The notes under the pieces: generated by a model | Told to the model about the DNA's origin: nothing | The model's input: the letters and a program-made list of their open reading frames with translations, nothing else | Database searches by the model: none | Source of the DNA: Atrina japonica | Lineage: Eukaryota > Mollusca > Bivalvia > Pterioida > Pinnidae | Direction: 5' to 3' | NCBI GenBank assembly: GCA_030159075.1 | Contig: BROG01000133.1 | Span: forward strand, 1 to 64,000 | DNA: 64,000 bases | Position numbers and translations under genes: made by a program | Shown: one piece after another, positions 1-12,575 of the stretch | How the letters are laid out: each line of letters starts with the position of its first letter | How positions within the stretch are numbered: the stretch's first letter is position 1

Positions 1-229
1 GAGTTCACGTTGTCCGCCGAATATCAAAATATATGATTAAATATGAACTTACGTTACAAAGTTTACATTTTTTGCCACAACACCCTCTATGTTGATTCCT
101 ATAATATTTCTCCACATTTCAGTTCCACATGGTAATTTAGAGATGTTATTTCACATAGTTTTTTCGGAGACAGCAACACAACCAAGGGCAGATAATAAAA
201 TCATCTATTATCTAACTTTGCACTGCATC

Positions 230-3200
230 AGCTAGTTTTAAAAGACCCCACATCCATATCCGAAAATTCTTCTTCTCTGATTGATGTAATTATCACTAAT
301 AATGTCAAGAACATTGCCTATAGAGCCGTCATGGATCCTTTCCTTGATGTTAATATTAGGTACCATTGCCCTGTTATGTGTCGAATCCTCTCACAAAGGG
401 AGATAACACAACGTACAAAAGAAAAATCTGGCTATACGTCAAAGGTAATTATGGAAGTACAGAGAAAATCTCTTTAATACCAGTTGGAATAAACTTATTA
501 ATAATAATAAGAGTATGGATGAAAATGTTGAATCATTAATTAAAACAATTTTACATATTGCAACTATATACCTAACTATTACTATAAAAAACGATCTCTC
601 GTGGATAAATGATAACATTCGCAAACTGATGAGAAAGAGAAACAGAATGCTTACAAAGGACAAAAAAATCTAAAACTTAAATCACTGGAATCAATTCAAA
701 AAAATTAAGAAACGAAGTCACTAAATTACTTAGATCAGCCAGACAAAATTATATTGATAAAATGAATGACAAATTAAGAAAAAATAATTTTGGTAGTAAG
801 GACTGGTGGAAAATAGTATCGCATATTTTAACATTTTCCGGCAGTATGAAAGAAATAGTTCTAGTTAATACTAATGGTGACATAGTGCACAATGATAAAG
901 ATAAAGCTAATCTTCTAAATTCTTTTTTTAACTGATCAATCGATAATAGATGATTCGACACATACTTTACCAGCTTTACAAGTCCAAACTAACAGCACAA
1001 TTAATTACATAGAAATAATGGACAAGATGCTTAGAAGTTTCAAAAGCTTATGACCATGACTCTGTGAGTCCCAGGTTACTAAAAGAGGCTTCACACGAAC
1101 TTGCCTACCCTCATTGCAAACTGTTTTTAAACATGTCAATCCAGTCAAAATTATTTTCTTTGCAATGGAAAATTGCCAATGTAGTCCCCATATTTAAGAA
1201 AAATAATTCCCAAAAAGTAGAAAACTGTCGACCTATCTCCTTATTGTGTACAATGAGTAAACTTTTCGAAAGATGTGTATATTTACCCAATTATATTGTA
1301 ACCAATAAACTTTTAACACCTCATCAGTCAGGTTTCACTATAGGAAGAGCCGGCCTGGCTCAGTCGGTAGCGCGCTCGACTCTTGGTCGTGAGTTCGAGT
1401 CCAGCCGGCGACAGGTTGGTTTCCTGTCCTGCGGATGAGACGGTCAAAACCGAGGTCCCGTGTCACAGTAGTTGTCGGCACGTTAAAGAACCCTCACTGC
1501 TCAATGGCCGTAAGTGCCGAGCAAAGGCCAAAATTTGAAGCCCTTCACCGGCATTAGCGATGTCTCCATATGAGTGAAAGATTCTTGAGTGAGACGTTAA
1601 ACAACCATAAACAAACACTGTAGGAGATTCAGCAATTAACCAGTTATTATTTATTTTTAATGAATTTTCAGAAGCCATAAAATCATAGAAAAGAAATCCG
1701 CGTATTTTTTTTTTTTTACATAAGTAAGGCGTTTGATCCGCGTGTGGCACAAGGATTTACTTTTAATATTACAAAATTTTGGTATACGAGGAATACTATT
1801 AGATTGGATACATGACTACCTTAGATCTGGAAAACAAACAGTTGTACTAAAAGGTAAAACTTCTCCTCTTATTGAAATAAATGCTGGAGTTCCACAAGGA
1901 TCTATCCTCGGTCCTTCATTTTTCCTCATATTTATTAATGATTTTGTCTCAGAAATTTAATGTAACATCAAACTTTTTGCAGATGATTTATCCAATAGGA
2001 AAAACACCTGCTTTGTTTACAACATGGACACAGACATTTTAATGAAAAAAAATAGTTTTGCCATTAGTAAGTGAAATTAAGGTGATAAAAAAGATACATG
2101 CTTTGCAAATTATAGGGTTGACGGAATACTACGAGTTGTAAACAAGTGAAAATTTGAAGTAGAAATGCAACGGCAACCTATACTTTTAATAGCATGTTTT
2201 GCTATACTGGTTTGACCCAGATTTAAAAAAACATGTGAGTGACATTGACATGAAGTTTTGTAAATTAGCACTGAGGCCTATTGGAAAATATTTGGTGGTG
2301 TCTGTCCTGTAAGTGAAAACCCTAGTGAAGGCGCTGCAAAATTAAACCATAACCTGGAAAAGGTTCACAGATGGTAAAAAATATGGCTTGTTAAATTTAA
2401 TCCATAGAAATCAGAGAGTTTATTGATAACGAAAAAAAAAACTTTAATGTTCACCCTTCCCTATATTATACAACGTAAAAATTCCAGAAGTCACAAAACA
2501 TAAACATCTTTGTATAATTTTCAAAAACTCGGGTGACTGGGGGACCATATCGAAAGTATAATTGAAACGGCCAATGTTAAATTAAATGTAATGAGAAGTT
2601 TGAAATTTATACTTGATAGACGTACCTTACAAACAATGTATTTCTCTTTCGTTCGCCCAATATTAGAATATGGAGATGCCATATGGGATAACAGTCAAGC
2701 TTTTTACAAATACATATTAGAAAAAATAAACATAGAAGCAGCATGAATTGTTACCGGAGCAACAAAATTAGTTAGTTTAGATTCGCTTTACGACGACTGT
2801 GGGTGGGAAATTAGAAACCAGACGAACAGAACATACATTAATTCAGGTTTTCCAAATACTAAATGGGTTAACGCCGGAATACCTACATGAATTTATTTCG
2901 CTTCAACATTGGGAGCGCCACAATTATAACACTAGAAATTCTCAAAACTGCATCAGCATAAATTGTAGAACTACTCAAAATTCAAATAGTTTTCTTCCTA
3001 GCGTTATTCAACTTTGGAATAATAACCTTCCAGAACGAATAAAAATAACAGACAATAACTCCATTTATAACAGAGACAAAGTCCCCCAATATTATAACAC
3101 AGGTTCACGTAAAGAACAAATCCTCCATGCACGTCTTAGAATGCACTGTAGCTCTTTAAAAGAACACCTATTCCGCAAAAATATCGAAAACGACCCATTT

Positions 3201-3300
3201 TGTACCTGTTGTAGCATAGAATCAACAGATCATTTTATAATACACCGAACATATATGAAGCAGTTCGCATTATATAATATTGTATTTAAATTTGTATAAA
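230..3300 (+). mobile_element. Degenerate non-LTR retrotransposon (LINE, CR1/Jockey-like)
   Basis: Translated pieces in plus-strand order match a LINE ORF2. An endonuclease C-terminal stretch lies near 255-390 (SLIDVIITN-type motif). The reverse transcriptase N-terminal part is at 1064-1345 (KIANVVPIFKK, NCRPISLL). The palm follows a SINE insertion: SKAFDRVWHKDL near 1712-1750, AGVPQGSILGP near 1880-1915 and a LFADD-type motif near 1975. A thumb and terminal cysteine-rich region is at 2600-3299 (CTCCSIESTDHF). Frameshifts and stops throughout make it inactive. The family is inferred from motif style; the endonuclease N-terminus is missing. Confidence 0.8.
1346..1615 (+). mobile_element. tRNA-derived SINE with long central domain
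   Basis: The head resembles a tRNA, with an A box (TGGCTCAGTCGG) and a B box (GTTCGAGTCC). A conserved central domain follows (GGCACGTTAAAGAACCCTC, CTTCACCGGC) and ends in an ACAACCATAAACAAA tail. It is flanked by a 10-bp target-site duplication with one mismatch (1336-1345 and 1616-1625) and interrupts a LINE reverse transcriptase that resumes in sense after it. A second copy lies on the minus strand at 39904-40183. Transcription by RNA polymerase III is expected from the boxes. Confidence 0.9.
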
Positions 3301-3380
3301 ATTGATCCAATGGATTTGGCAATGATTGAAATAAATGTACTAATATTGATAATAGGAGAAGTTTTATAATACTTTACTGT

Positions 3381-3872
3381 ACTTTACAGTCTTATTTGTT
3401 GAAACGTATTCCAACACTATATAAGAAACTCATTTGTAAATTAAGAGTGTCATCACACTGTCTGTTAATAGAAACTGGTCGTTATAAAAATGTTCCTTTA
3501 GAAAGACGATTATGTCCTTTATGTAATTCAGAAGTTGAGGATGAATTTCACTTTATTTTGAAATGTCCCCAATATGTTCATGTAAGACAACGATTTTTTG
3601 AAAACGGTATTATTATGTCAGGCCCTCAGTCTTTAAATTAACTCAGCTCCTAGCTTCACAAAATGTAAAAGACTTATGTAACCTAGGTAAATATATTAAG
3701 TATGCTTTTAATATTAGAAAACACATTATATAAGATCAACACCATACACTCTGTATATCTCATCTTTGACCTTGATGATGTATATATTATATTGTTGTTA
3801 TTTATTTACTTAGAATAATATGTCTATACGCAGTAATGCTTTGGACGAATAAACAATACAATACAATATAAT
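3381..3872 (+). mobile_element. 3' end of a second LINE
   Basis: The reading frame at 3396-3641 encodes a typical LINE C-terminal tail: LRVSSHCLLIETGRYKN followed by a zinc-knuckle-like CPLCNSEVEDEFHF..KCP segment. A short 3' UTR follows and ends in repeated AATACAATACAAT, the simple-repeat tail of 5'-truncated LINEs. It belongs to a different family from the LINE just upstream. Confidence 0.75.
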
Positions 3873-5452
3873 AGTTATTTTTGCATTAGGAGTTATGAAT
3901 CGCTGTTTCCATTGTCTAATTGTCTGTTCAATTTCTTTAAATTTTTTGAAAAGTTGATATTTGGTACGTCCTCTATATCAACATCAAAGTCAATGCCCAA
4001 TAATTCATATTTTGTTTTGTCCCATGACAGTCTTTTACAAATTGAATATTTATCTCGACTAAATGCTTCAGAGCCTATCCAAATTACACGTGATTTTGTC
4101 AGCTTTATTTTAAGACCTGATATTTTTCCAAACCATCTAATTTCATACAATGTTGTTTTTAACGATTGTTTTGTTCCATCAAAAAATATTGTTGTGTCAT
4201 CTGCAAATTGACTTAAAATATATTCAGTATCTTTAATTTTTATACCTTTAATACCTTTATTGTTTTTTATGTTTTAATGATAATACTTCTGTACATAAAA
4301 GAAATAAATAACTTGAAACAGGATCACCTTGTGGACATCCCCTAGATATTTTTATTGGTTGAGATAGATTGCCACCCATGTTTATATTTGAAAAAAAATG
4401 TCATTTGTAAAAGTTTTTACCCATTGTATTATTGAGGTATTAAAATTAAAGAATTTTAACACTTTAAAAACAAAATTCCAGGAAATTGAGTCAAATGCTT
4501 TTTCAAAGTCTATTAAAATATCATTACAGGTATATTGTAGTGTTCAGTAAAATTCATAATATCATATACAGTTCTAATGTTTTCACCTAAAATATTCCTG
4601 AGAGAACGCCAGTTAGATCTTCATCTATTAAATAATCTAATACTGATTTGATTCTTTGAGCTATATATCCTGAAGCAATTTTATAGGTTATATTCAACAG
4701 TGTAATTGATGGCCAATTTTTAAGTACTGTTTAGGTTTAATACCTTTAGGACTGCAAGTAATTATACCTTGTCTCTGTGTTATTGACATAATTGTTGTTC
4801 TATAGACCTCGTTTATAGACTTAATAGTAAAATCGCCAATCTTATCCCAAAGCATTTAAAAAAATTCAACTGTGTAACCATCGGATCCTGGACTTCTGTT
4901 ATTTTTGATAGTTTTTAGGACTTTTAATGCTTCATTGTTGGTTATTTCTCCTTGTATTGTTTTATTTTCTTTTTCTTAACTTTATTAATCTTAATATTTT
5001 TAAATGTTTCATTCAAGGAAAAAAATTCTTGTAGTTTTTCATCTATGTTAGTAAAGAGATTTGTATAAAAAAGCTGAATTTCATTTCTGTTAATAATATT
5101 TCTAAAAATAGTTGGTCACTGATTGTGAATTGTAATTGATCATTTGGGATATCAGATAATTTATCAAGGTTATAAATTGGTAAAGTATATTGTTTTTTTG
5201 TTTCTTAGTGAGTTTTTTTTCAAAACTAATTCAATATAGCTTTGATCATGTAAAGGGGAATTTTTTAAATTCCATAAGCCTTTCCCTCCTTTAAATTCAT
5301 TTGATTCAATTTTTATTGTGGTCATTGAATGATCAGATCTGTAGCTTGGTAAAATTTTACATGATTTAACAGTCGAAATCAAAGTATCAGAAATTAAAAA
5401 GAAATCTAATCTTGCTAGTTTAATAGAATTTTTTTCTTAATGTTTAAATTTG

Positions 5453-5684
5453 AGCCAGTGGCCGAGAAAAGGGTCCTTAGGACATAGCCAATGAGATACA
5501 AGAAAAAAAATTCTGTCTGGCATAATATTTCTCAATTTTGCAGATGTTTCACACCCGAAACAAAAAGACTTTTTCTTAATAGTGATCATTCTCATATTGT
5601 ATCTTTTAAATTCACAGGTACATGTGCAAGATTCTGAAAACATAAAACGTATTGTCCTAAGGACCCTTTTATCAGCCGCTGGCT
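5453..5684. mobile_element. MITE with ~32-bp terminal inverted repeats
   Basis: The left end AGCCAGTGGCCGAGAAAAGG and the right end are near-perfect inverse complements over about 32 bases, both containing GGGTCCTTAGGACA. The body has no coding capacity. It interrupts the endonuclease of the surrounding LINE. I could not define a clear target-site duplication. Confidence 0.7.
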
Positions 5685-5850
5685 ATATTATAACGTTTGA
5701 AATCTGGATGCAGTTCGCTAAAAGGGTCACATAATTCCATCCATTTTTCATCATATCTATTACTATTTTTCTAGCTTGTGGCTTATTTATATACTTATAA
5801 TTATATGTATTTTTATTTTGGTCTAACGTTAAAATATAGGAAAGCCTAAA

Positions 5851-7022
5851 AGGCTCAATTTTGTCCAGGAAAACAAAAAATAAAATCGCGTTACAATGCG
5901 AAAAGGCGATTTAACGACTTTTGAAAGGCGATATTACACGAAAAAAGGTGTTATTACTACTTTAAAAAGGCGATATTAGGCGAAAAAGGCGTTATCACGA
6001 CTTTTGAAAGGCGATATTACGCGAAAAAAAGACGTTATAACGACTTTTAGAAGGTGTTACTACGAGAAAAAAGTCCTTATAACGACTTTTAAATGGCGTT
6101 ATTACGTGAAAAAAGACGTCATAACGACTTTTGAAAGGCGTTATTCCGCGAAAAAAGGCTGCAAAGCTATGTTAAACCAAACACCTGAGGCAAATCTTAT
6201 GTAAATCCATTGGTGAATTTTGGAAATTTCAAAATCCACAAAAATCGTGGTTTGATAATTTACACATTTGTCAATTTGTTAGACCAGTTCTCAAAATTCA
6301 CATGAATACAACACCCAAAGAAAATTTGTTTTAACCACCACTACCGCTCCAACAAAAATGCCCCACAGACTTGACATAGAAACACCAAAATATAGTCATC
6401 TCTAGCGTTTGTCATTTCCCACCCTCGCGTCAGATTTCATGCAAGTCTGTAAATTTGTTTTTATTAACGCTTGTTCATTGTAAATATTCATGGCTAAAAC
6501 CAACGAAAAAGGTTTTTAAACATTAAAAACCTTGACCTAGCATAACCAAAAGTTTATGAGCGTTAGGGCATGTCAACCCTAAAAATTCAGCTAGACTACA
6601 TGTATATGAAATTACGTTTATTAATTTGTCCATTTCTTAAAATCCACACAAACATCTTGTCTTTACCCCAATAAGAAACTCGAGACTTAACATAGAATCG
6701 ACAAATTTTAAAAATCTGTCAATTTTTTATTCCCAAATCTGTGCCAAATTTCATACACATCCAACAAGTAATTTAATTTATATCTTGTTCACAGACAAAC
6801 AAGAAATGATATTTTGATTTACCGCCCAAACAGTTTTAGTCAATACCAAAATACACTTTCTAACCTTTTTTTGGCGTTATAACGCCTTTTTGCGCAATAA
6901 CGCCTTTCAAAAGTCGTAATATCGCCTTTTTCGCGTAATATCGCCTTTCAAAAGTTGTTATAACGCCTTTTTTCGCGTAATAACGCGATTTTACTTTTTG
7001 TTTGCTGGACAAAATTGAGCCT
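5851..7022. mobile_element. Non-autonomous inverted-repeat element with palindromic sub-repeats
   Basis: Ends match as inverted repeats of about 42 bases (AGGCTCAATTTTGTCCAG at the left, its inverse complement at the right). Just inside each end is an array of a roughly 36-bp motif (GGCGTTATAACG / TTTTCGCGTAATA type): 5885-6165 on the left and inverted at 6865-7005 on the right. The middle is AT-rich with no convincing gene. The 66-residue reading frame in the left array is a repeat artefact. Confidence 0.75.
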
Positions 7023-7440
7023 TGATCAAAACTACCCATTATTATTACTTCAGGGTTACCTGTATTATTTATTCTATTTTCAGTATGATTTAAAAGGTCT
7101 GGCGAGTCAATGTTTCGCCATATATGTTAACTAAGGTTTTGTTCTAGGACTAAATCTACAACACAATAATTACCTTGATTATCAGTAAAAGTATTGTTAA
7201 TTTTGTATTCAAATCCACGTGAATTCGAAGAAAACGAACTAAAAAGCATTTATATCCCCATTCAGAGGCAATTCTAGATTCTTGTTCTTTTGTAAAATGA
7301 GTATCCTGTAAGGCATAGATATTATTTTTTTCATCTTTTAAGTAATGGTAAATAGCTTGTCTTTTTTGTTTATTCTGCAAACCTTGACAATTGACTGATA
7401 ATATAGTTAAATTATTTGTTTCATCCATCATGGTATAATG

Positions 7441-7960
7441 GTGTAGTTATATTATTAGTGTATATGTACAAACATGTGCATATATACAGATATGAGTAAA
7501 GTTAACATATGGATATGACATATTTCAGCAGTTAGTGATAACAGTTTAAATATTTGTGATATCAAAGGAAGGCAGAAATATGATTTCCTTTAATTGATTG
7601 CTAATTTTCAATGAAAATCGGTTGTATACATGTATTTTTGGAGGGAAAATGTGAAAATATGTGACAAACTCTGTTTTTACCATGTTTTAGTGAAAATCAA
7701 ATGAAGACTAATGTTTTCTATTGCTATATTTTTGTGAACTACATGTGTTTTTTCCAAGTAGGACTTTACATTGAAATTTTTTTGACAAATATGATAAGCC
7801 ATTGCCATTGTACTGAACTGTACTGAACTGTACTCAGTAGAAATTTACTGTTTTCTGTGTATATAGAATACTGGACGCTAAGTCTACTAATTCCTCGAAA
7901 CGTAACCTCTCGCCAAATTCCAACAGTGGTTCTCTAATACATATAAGTAAAAACAAAAAG
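7441..7960. other. Gene-free spacer
   Basis: AT-rich DNA upstream of the minus-strand LINE. The only structure seen is a short tandem TGTACTGAAC repeat near 7815-7842. Confidence 0.5.
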
Positions 7961-7974
7961 AAAACTCTATTAAC

Positions 7975-8730
7975 ATGAATTCTATGCAACTCTTGGACTC
8001 CAGCGAGCAGGATCACATATTCCCACCACTGATGGAGTCACTCCAATCAGAACCCAGCACTACTGTAAATCAATGTGGGAGCCAGATGCCCCTTATATTC
8101 TCTAGCCAAACCAGTGCTCACTTGCAGTCAATCCTACCCATCCAGTCCATCAGTCCTTCCGTAACAACGAGTCATCAGGTCCCTCTCACTTCTACGCCAC
8201 TAGTGGGGATAAAAGATTACGTCCCTCGATCGACCCACCACTCACTCCCGGAACATTCCTCCCGGATGGTGATATATCGCGCATCGTTGAGGTAGTTGAG
8301 ACCAGCACGACACAGGAGTTTACAGATATGATTGCTGCTAGCTTAAATCCCTTAATCACGTGCATTAACCCGTTGTCATCTGAAAATAAACTTTTGCACA
8401 AACGTATTGATGAGCGAGAGCAGTACGGGAGGAAGAACTGTATACGTATATTTGGCGTACCTGAGGCCGAGGAGGACTCTATCAAAGTCGTCTTGGACCT
8501 TGCCAAGGATCTCGAAGTACCCATCGAGATGACAGACATAGAAATATCACACTTCTCAAACGAAAACGCGAGCTATAATAGCCAGGATTACCAACTGTAA
8601 CGCTCAACATAAACTTATCAAAAACAGCTGTAAACTTTCTAAAATTCTAGGACGCAGAGGTGTATCTATTAATCAAGACGTGACTCGACAGAGAAGTAAA
8701 TTGGCCAAAGACTATCGCTTTTACAATTAA
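7975..8730 (+). pseudogene. LINE ORF1-like protein relic
   Basis: The frame at 8328-8600 encodes a short coiled-coil stretch followed by EQYGRKNCIRIFGVPE and DLAKDLEVPIEMTDIEISH. This is the arrangement of the coiled coil and RRM-like start of LINE ORF1 RNA-binding proteins. After a frameshift a C-terminal part (GRRGVSINQDVTRQRSKLAKD) is still readable to about 8725. The frame at 7975-8295 is probably the low-complexity N-terminal region. The piece is not linked to a following ORF2 here. Confidence 0.7.
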
Positions 8731-8747
8731 ATAAGAAATAAATATGT

Positions 8748-8905
8748 GATATTCTATTCTTTATTGATTCGTTCATGCATTCCTACGCCAAAAGGTAGGG
8801 CGGCTAACACTCGAGTCACTTGACTACAAATACTTGAGTATGCCTTACATCGCTCTATATACTTGCAATGAATACACAGTGAACCTTTTTCGAGTTGTTG
8901 CACTC
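8748..8905 (+). repeat. Dispersed repeat, copy 1
   Basis: Shares a TTCTTTATTGATTC.TTCAT start, ATTCCTACGCCAAAA and TATATACTTGCAA-type segments, in the same order, with 41660-41860. The second copy has extra sequence between the first two blocks. No coding capacity; class unknown. Confidence 0.6.
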
Positions 8906-10690
8906 CATTAGGGGGTATCCTGACCGAGTGGTAAGAACATCTCGCTTGGAACCACGAAGTTTCATAAATGTTCTCTCTTGTAAAGATTATATGATTCATC
9001 TCCTTTCAAACATAGCATCTATCACTGCATGATATACATATTCATGATCATATATACAATGCTTAAGTGATGCTCCCTTACGTTTTTCTTTGAAATTATG
9101 TACTATAATGATAAACTAAGAAAGTCCATTAGCGTGATACTTGGAATCATTGGTGATAGGATAGACAAAACCGTCGAACCGGTCACACATCTACATTGTC
9201 AGTGCAAAACGTCGGCATGTGTGGAACACATTTAACACAATTAAATAGTTTACACAAAACATCTGCATCAGTACATAACATAGACTTATCTGGAACACTT
9301 GTCGCCTGAAGGTGGTGACTCTTCACCAATTCGTTAATGAACACTATATGACCAGGTTGTGTTCACGTTGGTTAGATTATAAACGTCGGACTTGTGTCGG
9401 ATTTGTGTTCATTGACACAATATTCTCGTAGTTATTTTAATATTGTAATTATACACAAAACAAACAGGCAACCCACAGCTGTCAGATATACTTTTAAAAA
9501 TCTTTCATGGTCTGTCTTCTGCAAAATGACTAAATGTACAGCGTGGTGGAATTTCACTGTATTTGCTACAAAAAGGATGAGAGGTAAAGTCATGATAAGT
9601 GTCCATTGGTTGGTTCCGGTGTTGTAAGTAGCATTTGACATTTGGCCGCTAGGGGTGCCACCAGTGGCGCTGTTGATGACGTGATCAGAATGTTGGCTTC
9701 TGATTGATCAATTCAAATGTGCGCCAGGGAGCCGCCTGTGACGTCACACCAGAAGTTAGGTTATACCGGAAGTTATGTTACATTGCCATTGCGACTGGAA
9801 GAAAGAGTCAATCGTTGAACTCGGCGTGGGGGGCTTGAAGTGGTGTCCATGTGCGGAAGCGGAAGGCTGTTGGGCGGCCATTTTGGATAATGAGCCAATC
9901 AAAGCCTTTGTTACAGGAGGTCGGGGTCACGAGAGGTCAGATGCTGAAAATAGTTTTCCAGTTTCAGGTTGGCAGTGAATCTATTTTTAGAACCGAAAGT
10001 TTGGGTTTTCCAGTTATGGGAGTTCACGACAGGTGTAATGCTAACAGAAGTTGGGTTTTCCCAGATTTGGTGTCAAGAGTTTTATTAGCAGATCTGCAGC
10101 AATTCTGGTTTTCTCCTTTTCTATTTTAGATCTGAAAACGGTCTGACAGGTTTGCTATTGTTTCAGTTGCCTCCATATCTGACTGAGTTTAATCAGTATG
10201 CCCTCATAATGACGATCACCTGAATATTACTCGTCTTGGCCTTCTGTTGTAACAGAATAGTTTTCTAAATGGCTTCTGCTTAGATGCTCTCCATTTTGGT
10301 TTTTTGGTTTCTCTAAACGATGTTCAAATAGTAGGAGAGGAAACGATTACTCGACGTGTGACGTCACACCCTGTTGGGACCTAAGTACGCTCTATATTCA
10401 TCTACTCCAGCATGCCAAAAATAAGCAGATGCACCATGCTTCTGATAGACGAAGAAGAAGAAAGAGAAAGAACTAATGAAAGCAGTAAGACGATAGGAAA
10501 GAAAATAGAAAACAACTATTGAGGAGTGGATAGAGTTGGTAAATGCAGAAAGGAAAAAAGTACCAAAGACGGCGGACCAAACGAGCGAAATGCTTTTTAT
10601 GCCATGGCATACAAAGCCAAAAACGCAAACGGCCCTTTTCAGTGCCACCTAACTTTTACGAAAAGAGTAACAGCATTTCTGTAGTCTCTA
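8906..10690. other. Intergenic region, no recognised gene
   Basis: Several open frames exist (for example 9394-9627 and 10364-10648), but none resembles a protein family I know. Around 9640-9980 the base composition is richer in G+C (TGACGTCACACC occurs near 9740 and again near 10360), which may mark an unidentified mobile element. No terminal inverted repeat of the downstream Polinton was found here. Confidence 0.5.
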
Positions 10691-10740
10691 TATCTGTAAA
10701 TTAATAGACAGATTTTCTTTGTGCTCTCTCTCTGTATCTC

Positions 10741-11291
10741 TTATCTCCTGTCTTCCACATCCTCGACGACGTCGTTTTCGTCCAAGCATTCGTTATACGA
10801 AAATTTATCTTTCGTGTAAAATAGGCACACCCATTTCACCTGCGTGCGAAATCTTTACTCGCCGAGTTATATCTCTGAGTCAAAACCCACACGCTTTGAT
10901 TGGCATGTCGACCCGAAAACGCCAACATGGATGAGGCGTCCGCCTTCTTTTTCATCTGTTTCGTGACCGAGCAATCGTCTATGATGTACAACGTGGACGT
11001 CCCTTTGTATTTCTCGTAAAAATATCGCAACATTTCTTGTAATTTCTCTTCCCCCGTTTTAGAAGAGACGGGGTTGACGATGACGACGGATTTGTCTTTG
11101 GGATTTTTGGTGTATTTGCCTATCCACTCTCTCGATCTGTACGTTTGGTTAAAATCGATGGAAGGGCACAATATGACGATATGGTCGAAAAAATCCTTAT
11201 ATTCCGTTTCCAACAAATCGAGCACGAACTCCGTCTTGCCACAGCCGGTGGCACCCACTATCATGGCAGAATGAGGCTGTTTGATAAACAT
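10741..11291 (-). pseudogene. Polinton-type genome-packaging ATPase (FtsK/HerA class)
   Basis: The frame 11291-10836 has a P-loop VGATGCGKT near residues 12-20, a Walker B-like TLYIIDDC near residue 100, and LTQRYNSASKDF matching the C-terminal part of A32/FtsK-HerA-like packaging ATPases of Polintons and related viruses. A single frameshift near 10835-10860 separates the last ~35 codons, which continue in another frame to a stop at 10741-10743. In this family the protein would pump DNA into capsids. It starts 28 bp after the capsid gene stop, on the same strand, and its ATG is preceded by TTAAAA. Near-complete but broken. Confidence 0.85.
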
Positions 11292-11319
11292 TTTTAAGTA
11301 ATCTTTTTAATATTTAAAT

Positions 11320-12575
11320 TTATGACATGACGTTTACGAAACGGCCGTCCGACATGTTAATCTGTCCGTCTTTAATGACGAAAATGTAAACGTCCAAAGG
11401 GTCAGTATCGCCTTCGAGAGTTCTTTCTATTCGAACGCTGATGTTTTGAAGTTTGCGACCTGTGCCGTGGAGATAATTTTCCGGCGTCACTCGCAAATCT
11501 AACCACAGACCGTAACGACCTCTGAGATACCTTCCCAGACTCATTTCTGTCAACATGAGTTCCTTGGCCACGGAATCGGTCTCCTTTTTGGCGATTCAAT
11601 CCCGCCAAGAATTGCTGATGGGAGTGCATTCCCTGCGAGAACAGTTGATCCGGCTGTCCTTCGATGGTGGTTTCGACTTTGGTTATTCGCGGATTATAAA
11701 ATTCTTCGGGGTCGTTCTTCGAAATGTCTTTGAACAGAGACAATACGCCGCTCAAGGACCTCGCGGGGGTGTTGATTTGATAATTCAACACGGCGTCCAA
11801 TTTATTCATCGTCGTCTTGCGATATCGCAAGATCTGATTGAAGTAATAGACGTGTTCTCTCCCGTATCTCTGCCTGATGTTTCGGGCGAGCTCGGCGTCG
11901 GTAATTTTTTCAAACTCCAAAGCTATGTTATTCACCTTATAACCGGCGGTTTTGTCGTCGTCGCTCGCCGCCTTAGAAACGACGTTTTTAGCATCGTTAA
12001 ACGTCAACATATATTCCAATCTATCTTGCAATCCGGCCTGGTAAAAGGGCTCGCTCGTTTCCAGAATTTCGAAATCCAAGGGAATACAAAACCGATTACC
12101 AAACGCCGCGGCAATTTCGTACTCTTCACTGGTATCGAGAGGTATTTTCCACCCTATGGGCTTGGCCCCAAGATGTTTAGGTTGTTGCTCTGTATCCCCT
12201 GATAGGCCATGTTACGCCGCTCCATTTTCCAAAGGTCGTTGTAGACTAAAAATTTGTCCGCGTCGTCAATCGTCTGAACGGTGTTTCCGGATATCTTTAC
12301 TTCTATTTTCTTGACGATGTTGCGTCCCAAATTATTGTACACGCCCGTCTTGGCGAGGTCGCCGTCTTTTACGTCAACTTCGATATCGAAGGCCAACTTA
12401 GTCGTTCTAGGAACGATGACGTCGCTTTCGCTCAAATTGGGAAAACGAATGGTCAACGTTTGTTTTCCTCGATACTCGACGGATTGTGTGAGATGGTGAC
12501 GGATTGTCTGCTACCCTTTATACCGTGTGGTAATCTTAATTTTCTGTCGGGGTTTAATATATCGCCGTAATTCAT
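11320..12575 (-). pseudogene. Probable double-jelly-roll major capsid protein, frameshifted
   Basis: A protein of about 415 residues can be followed on the minus strand from an ATG at 12575 to a stop at 11320. At least three frameshifts (near 12450, 12160-12180 and 11600) make it non-functional. Recognisable stretches are SGNTVQTIDDADKFLVYNDLW, RQRYGREHVYYFNQ and a basic-to-beta C-terminus ending RFVNVMS. Length, beta-rich character and position beside the packaging ATPase fit Polinton/adintovirus hexon-like capsid proteins. The identity is inferred from context and resemblance, not from a structural comparison. Confidence 0.7.

Larger units (their letters stand above)
3893..7431 (-). mobile_element. 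L1/Tx1-type LINE ORF2, broken, with two nested insertions
   Basis: Read on the minus strand from 7431, the endonuclease begins as expected (LSVNCQGLQNKQKR, then YALQDTHF). It continues through an IIMG-type metal motif near 7040-7060 and a SDHS motif near 5310-5330. The reverse transcriptase has IDFEKAFDSISW near 4490-4530, GCPQGDPVS near 4320-4350, FADDTTIF near 4180-4210 and a thumb KSRVIWIG near 4070-4100. Multiple stops and frameshifts show it is dead. Two inverted-repeat elements (5453-5684 and 5851-7022) sit inside the endonuclease region. Confidence 0.85.

Noticed and set aside
7815..7842. TGTACTGAAC short repeats as a CRISPR-like or regulatory array
   Set aside because: Only three contiguous copies; simple slippage.
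8910..8985. tRNA-like GACCGAGTGGTAAGA sequence
   Set aside because: It has an A-box-like block but no B box or cloverleaf; possibly a decayed SINE head, too weak to call.
11555..12202. 215-residue plus-strand ORF
   Set aside because: Antisense shadow of the capsid protein gene; the minus strand carries the recognisable sequence.
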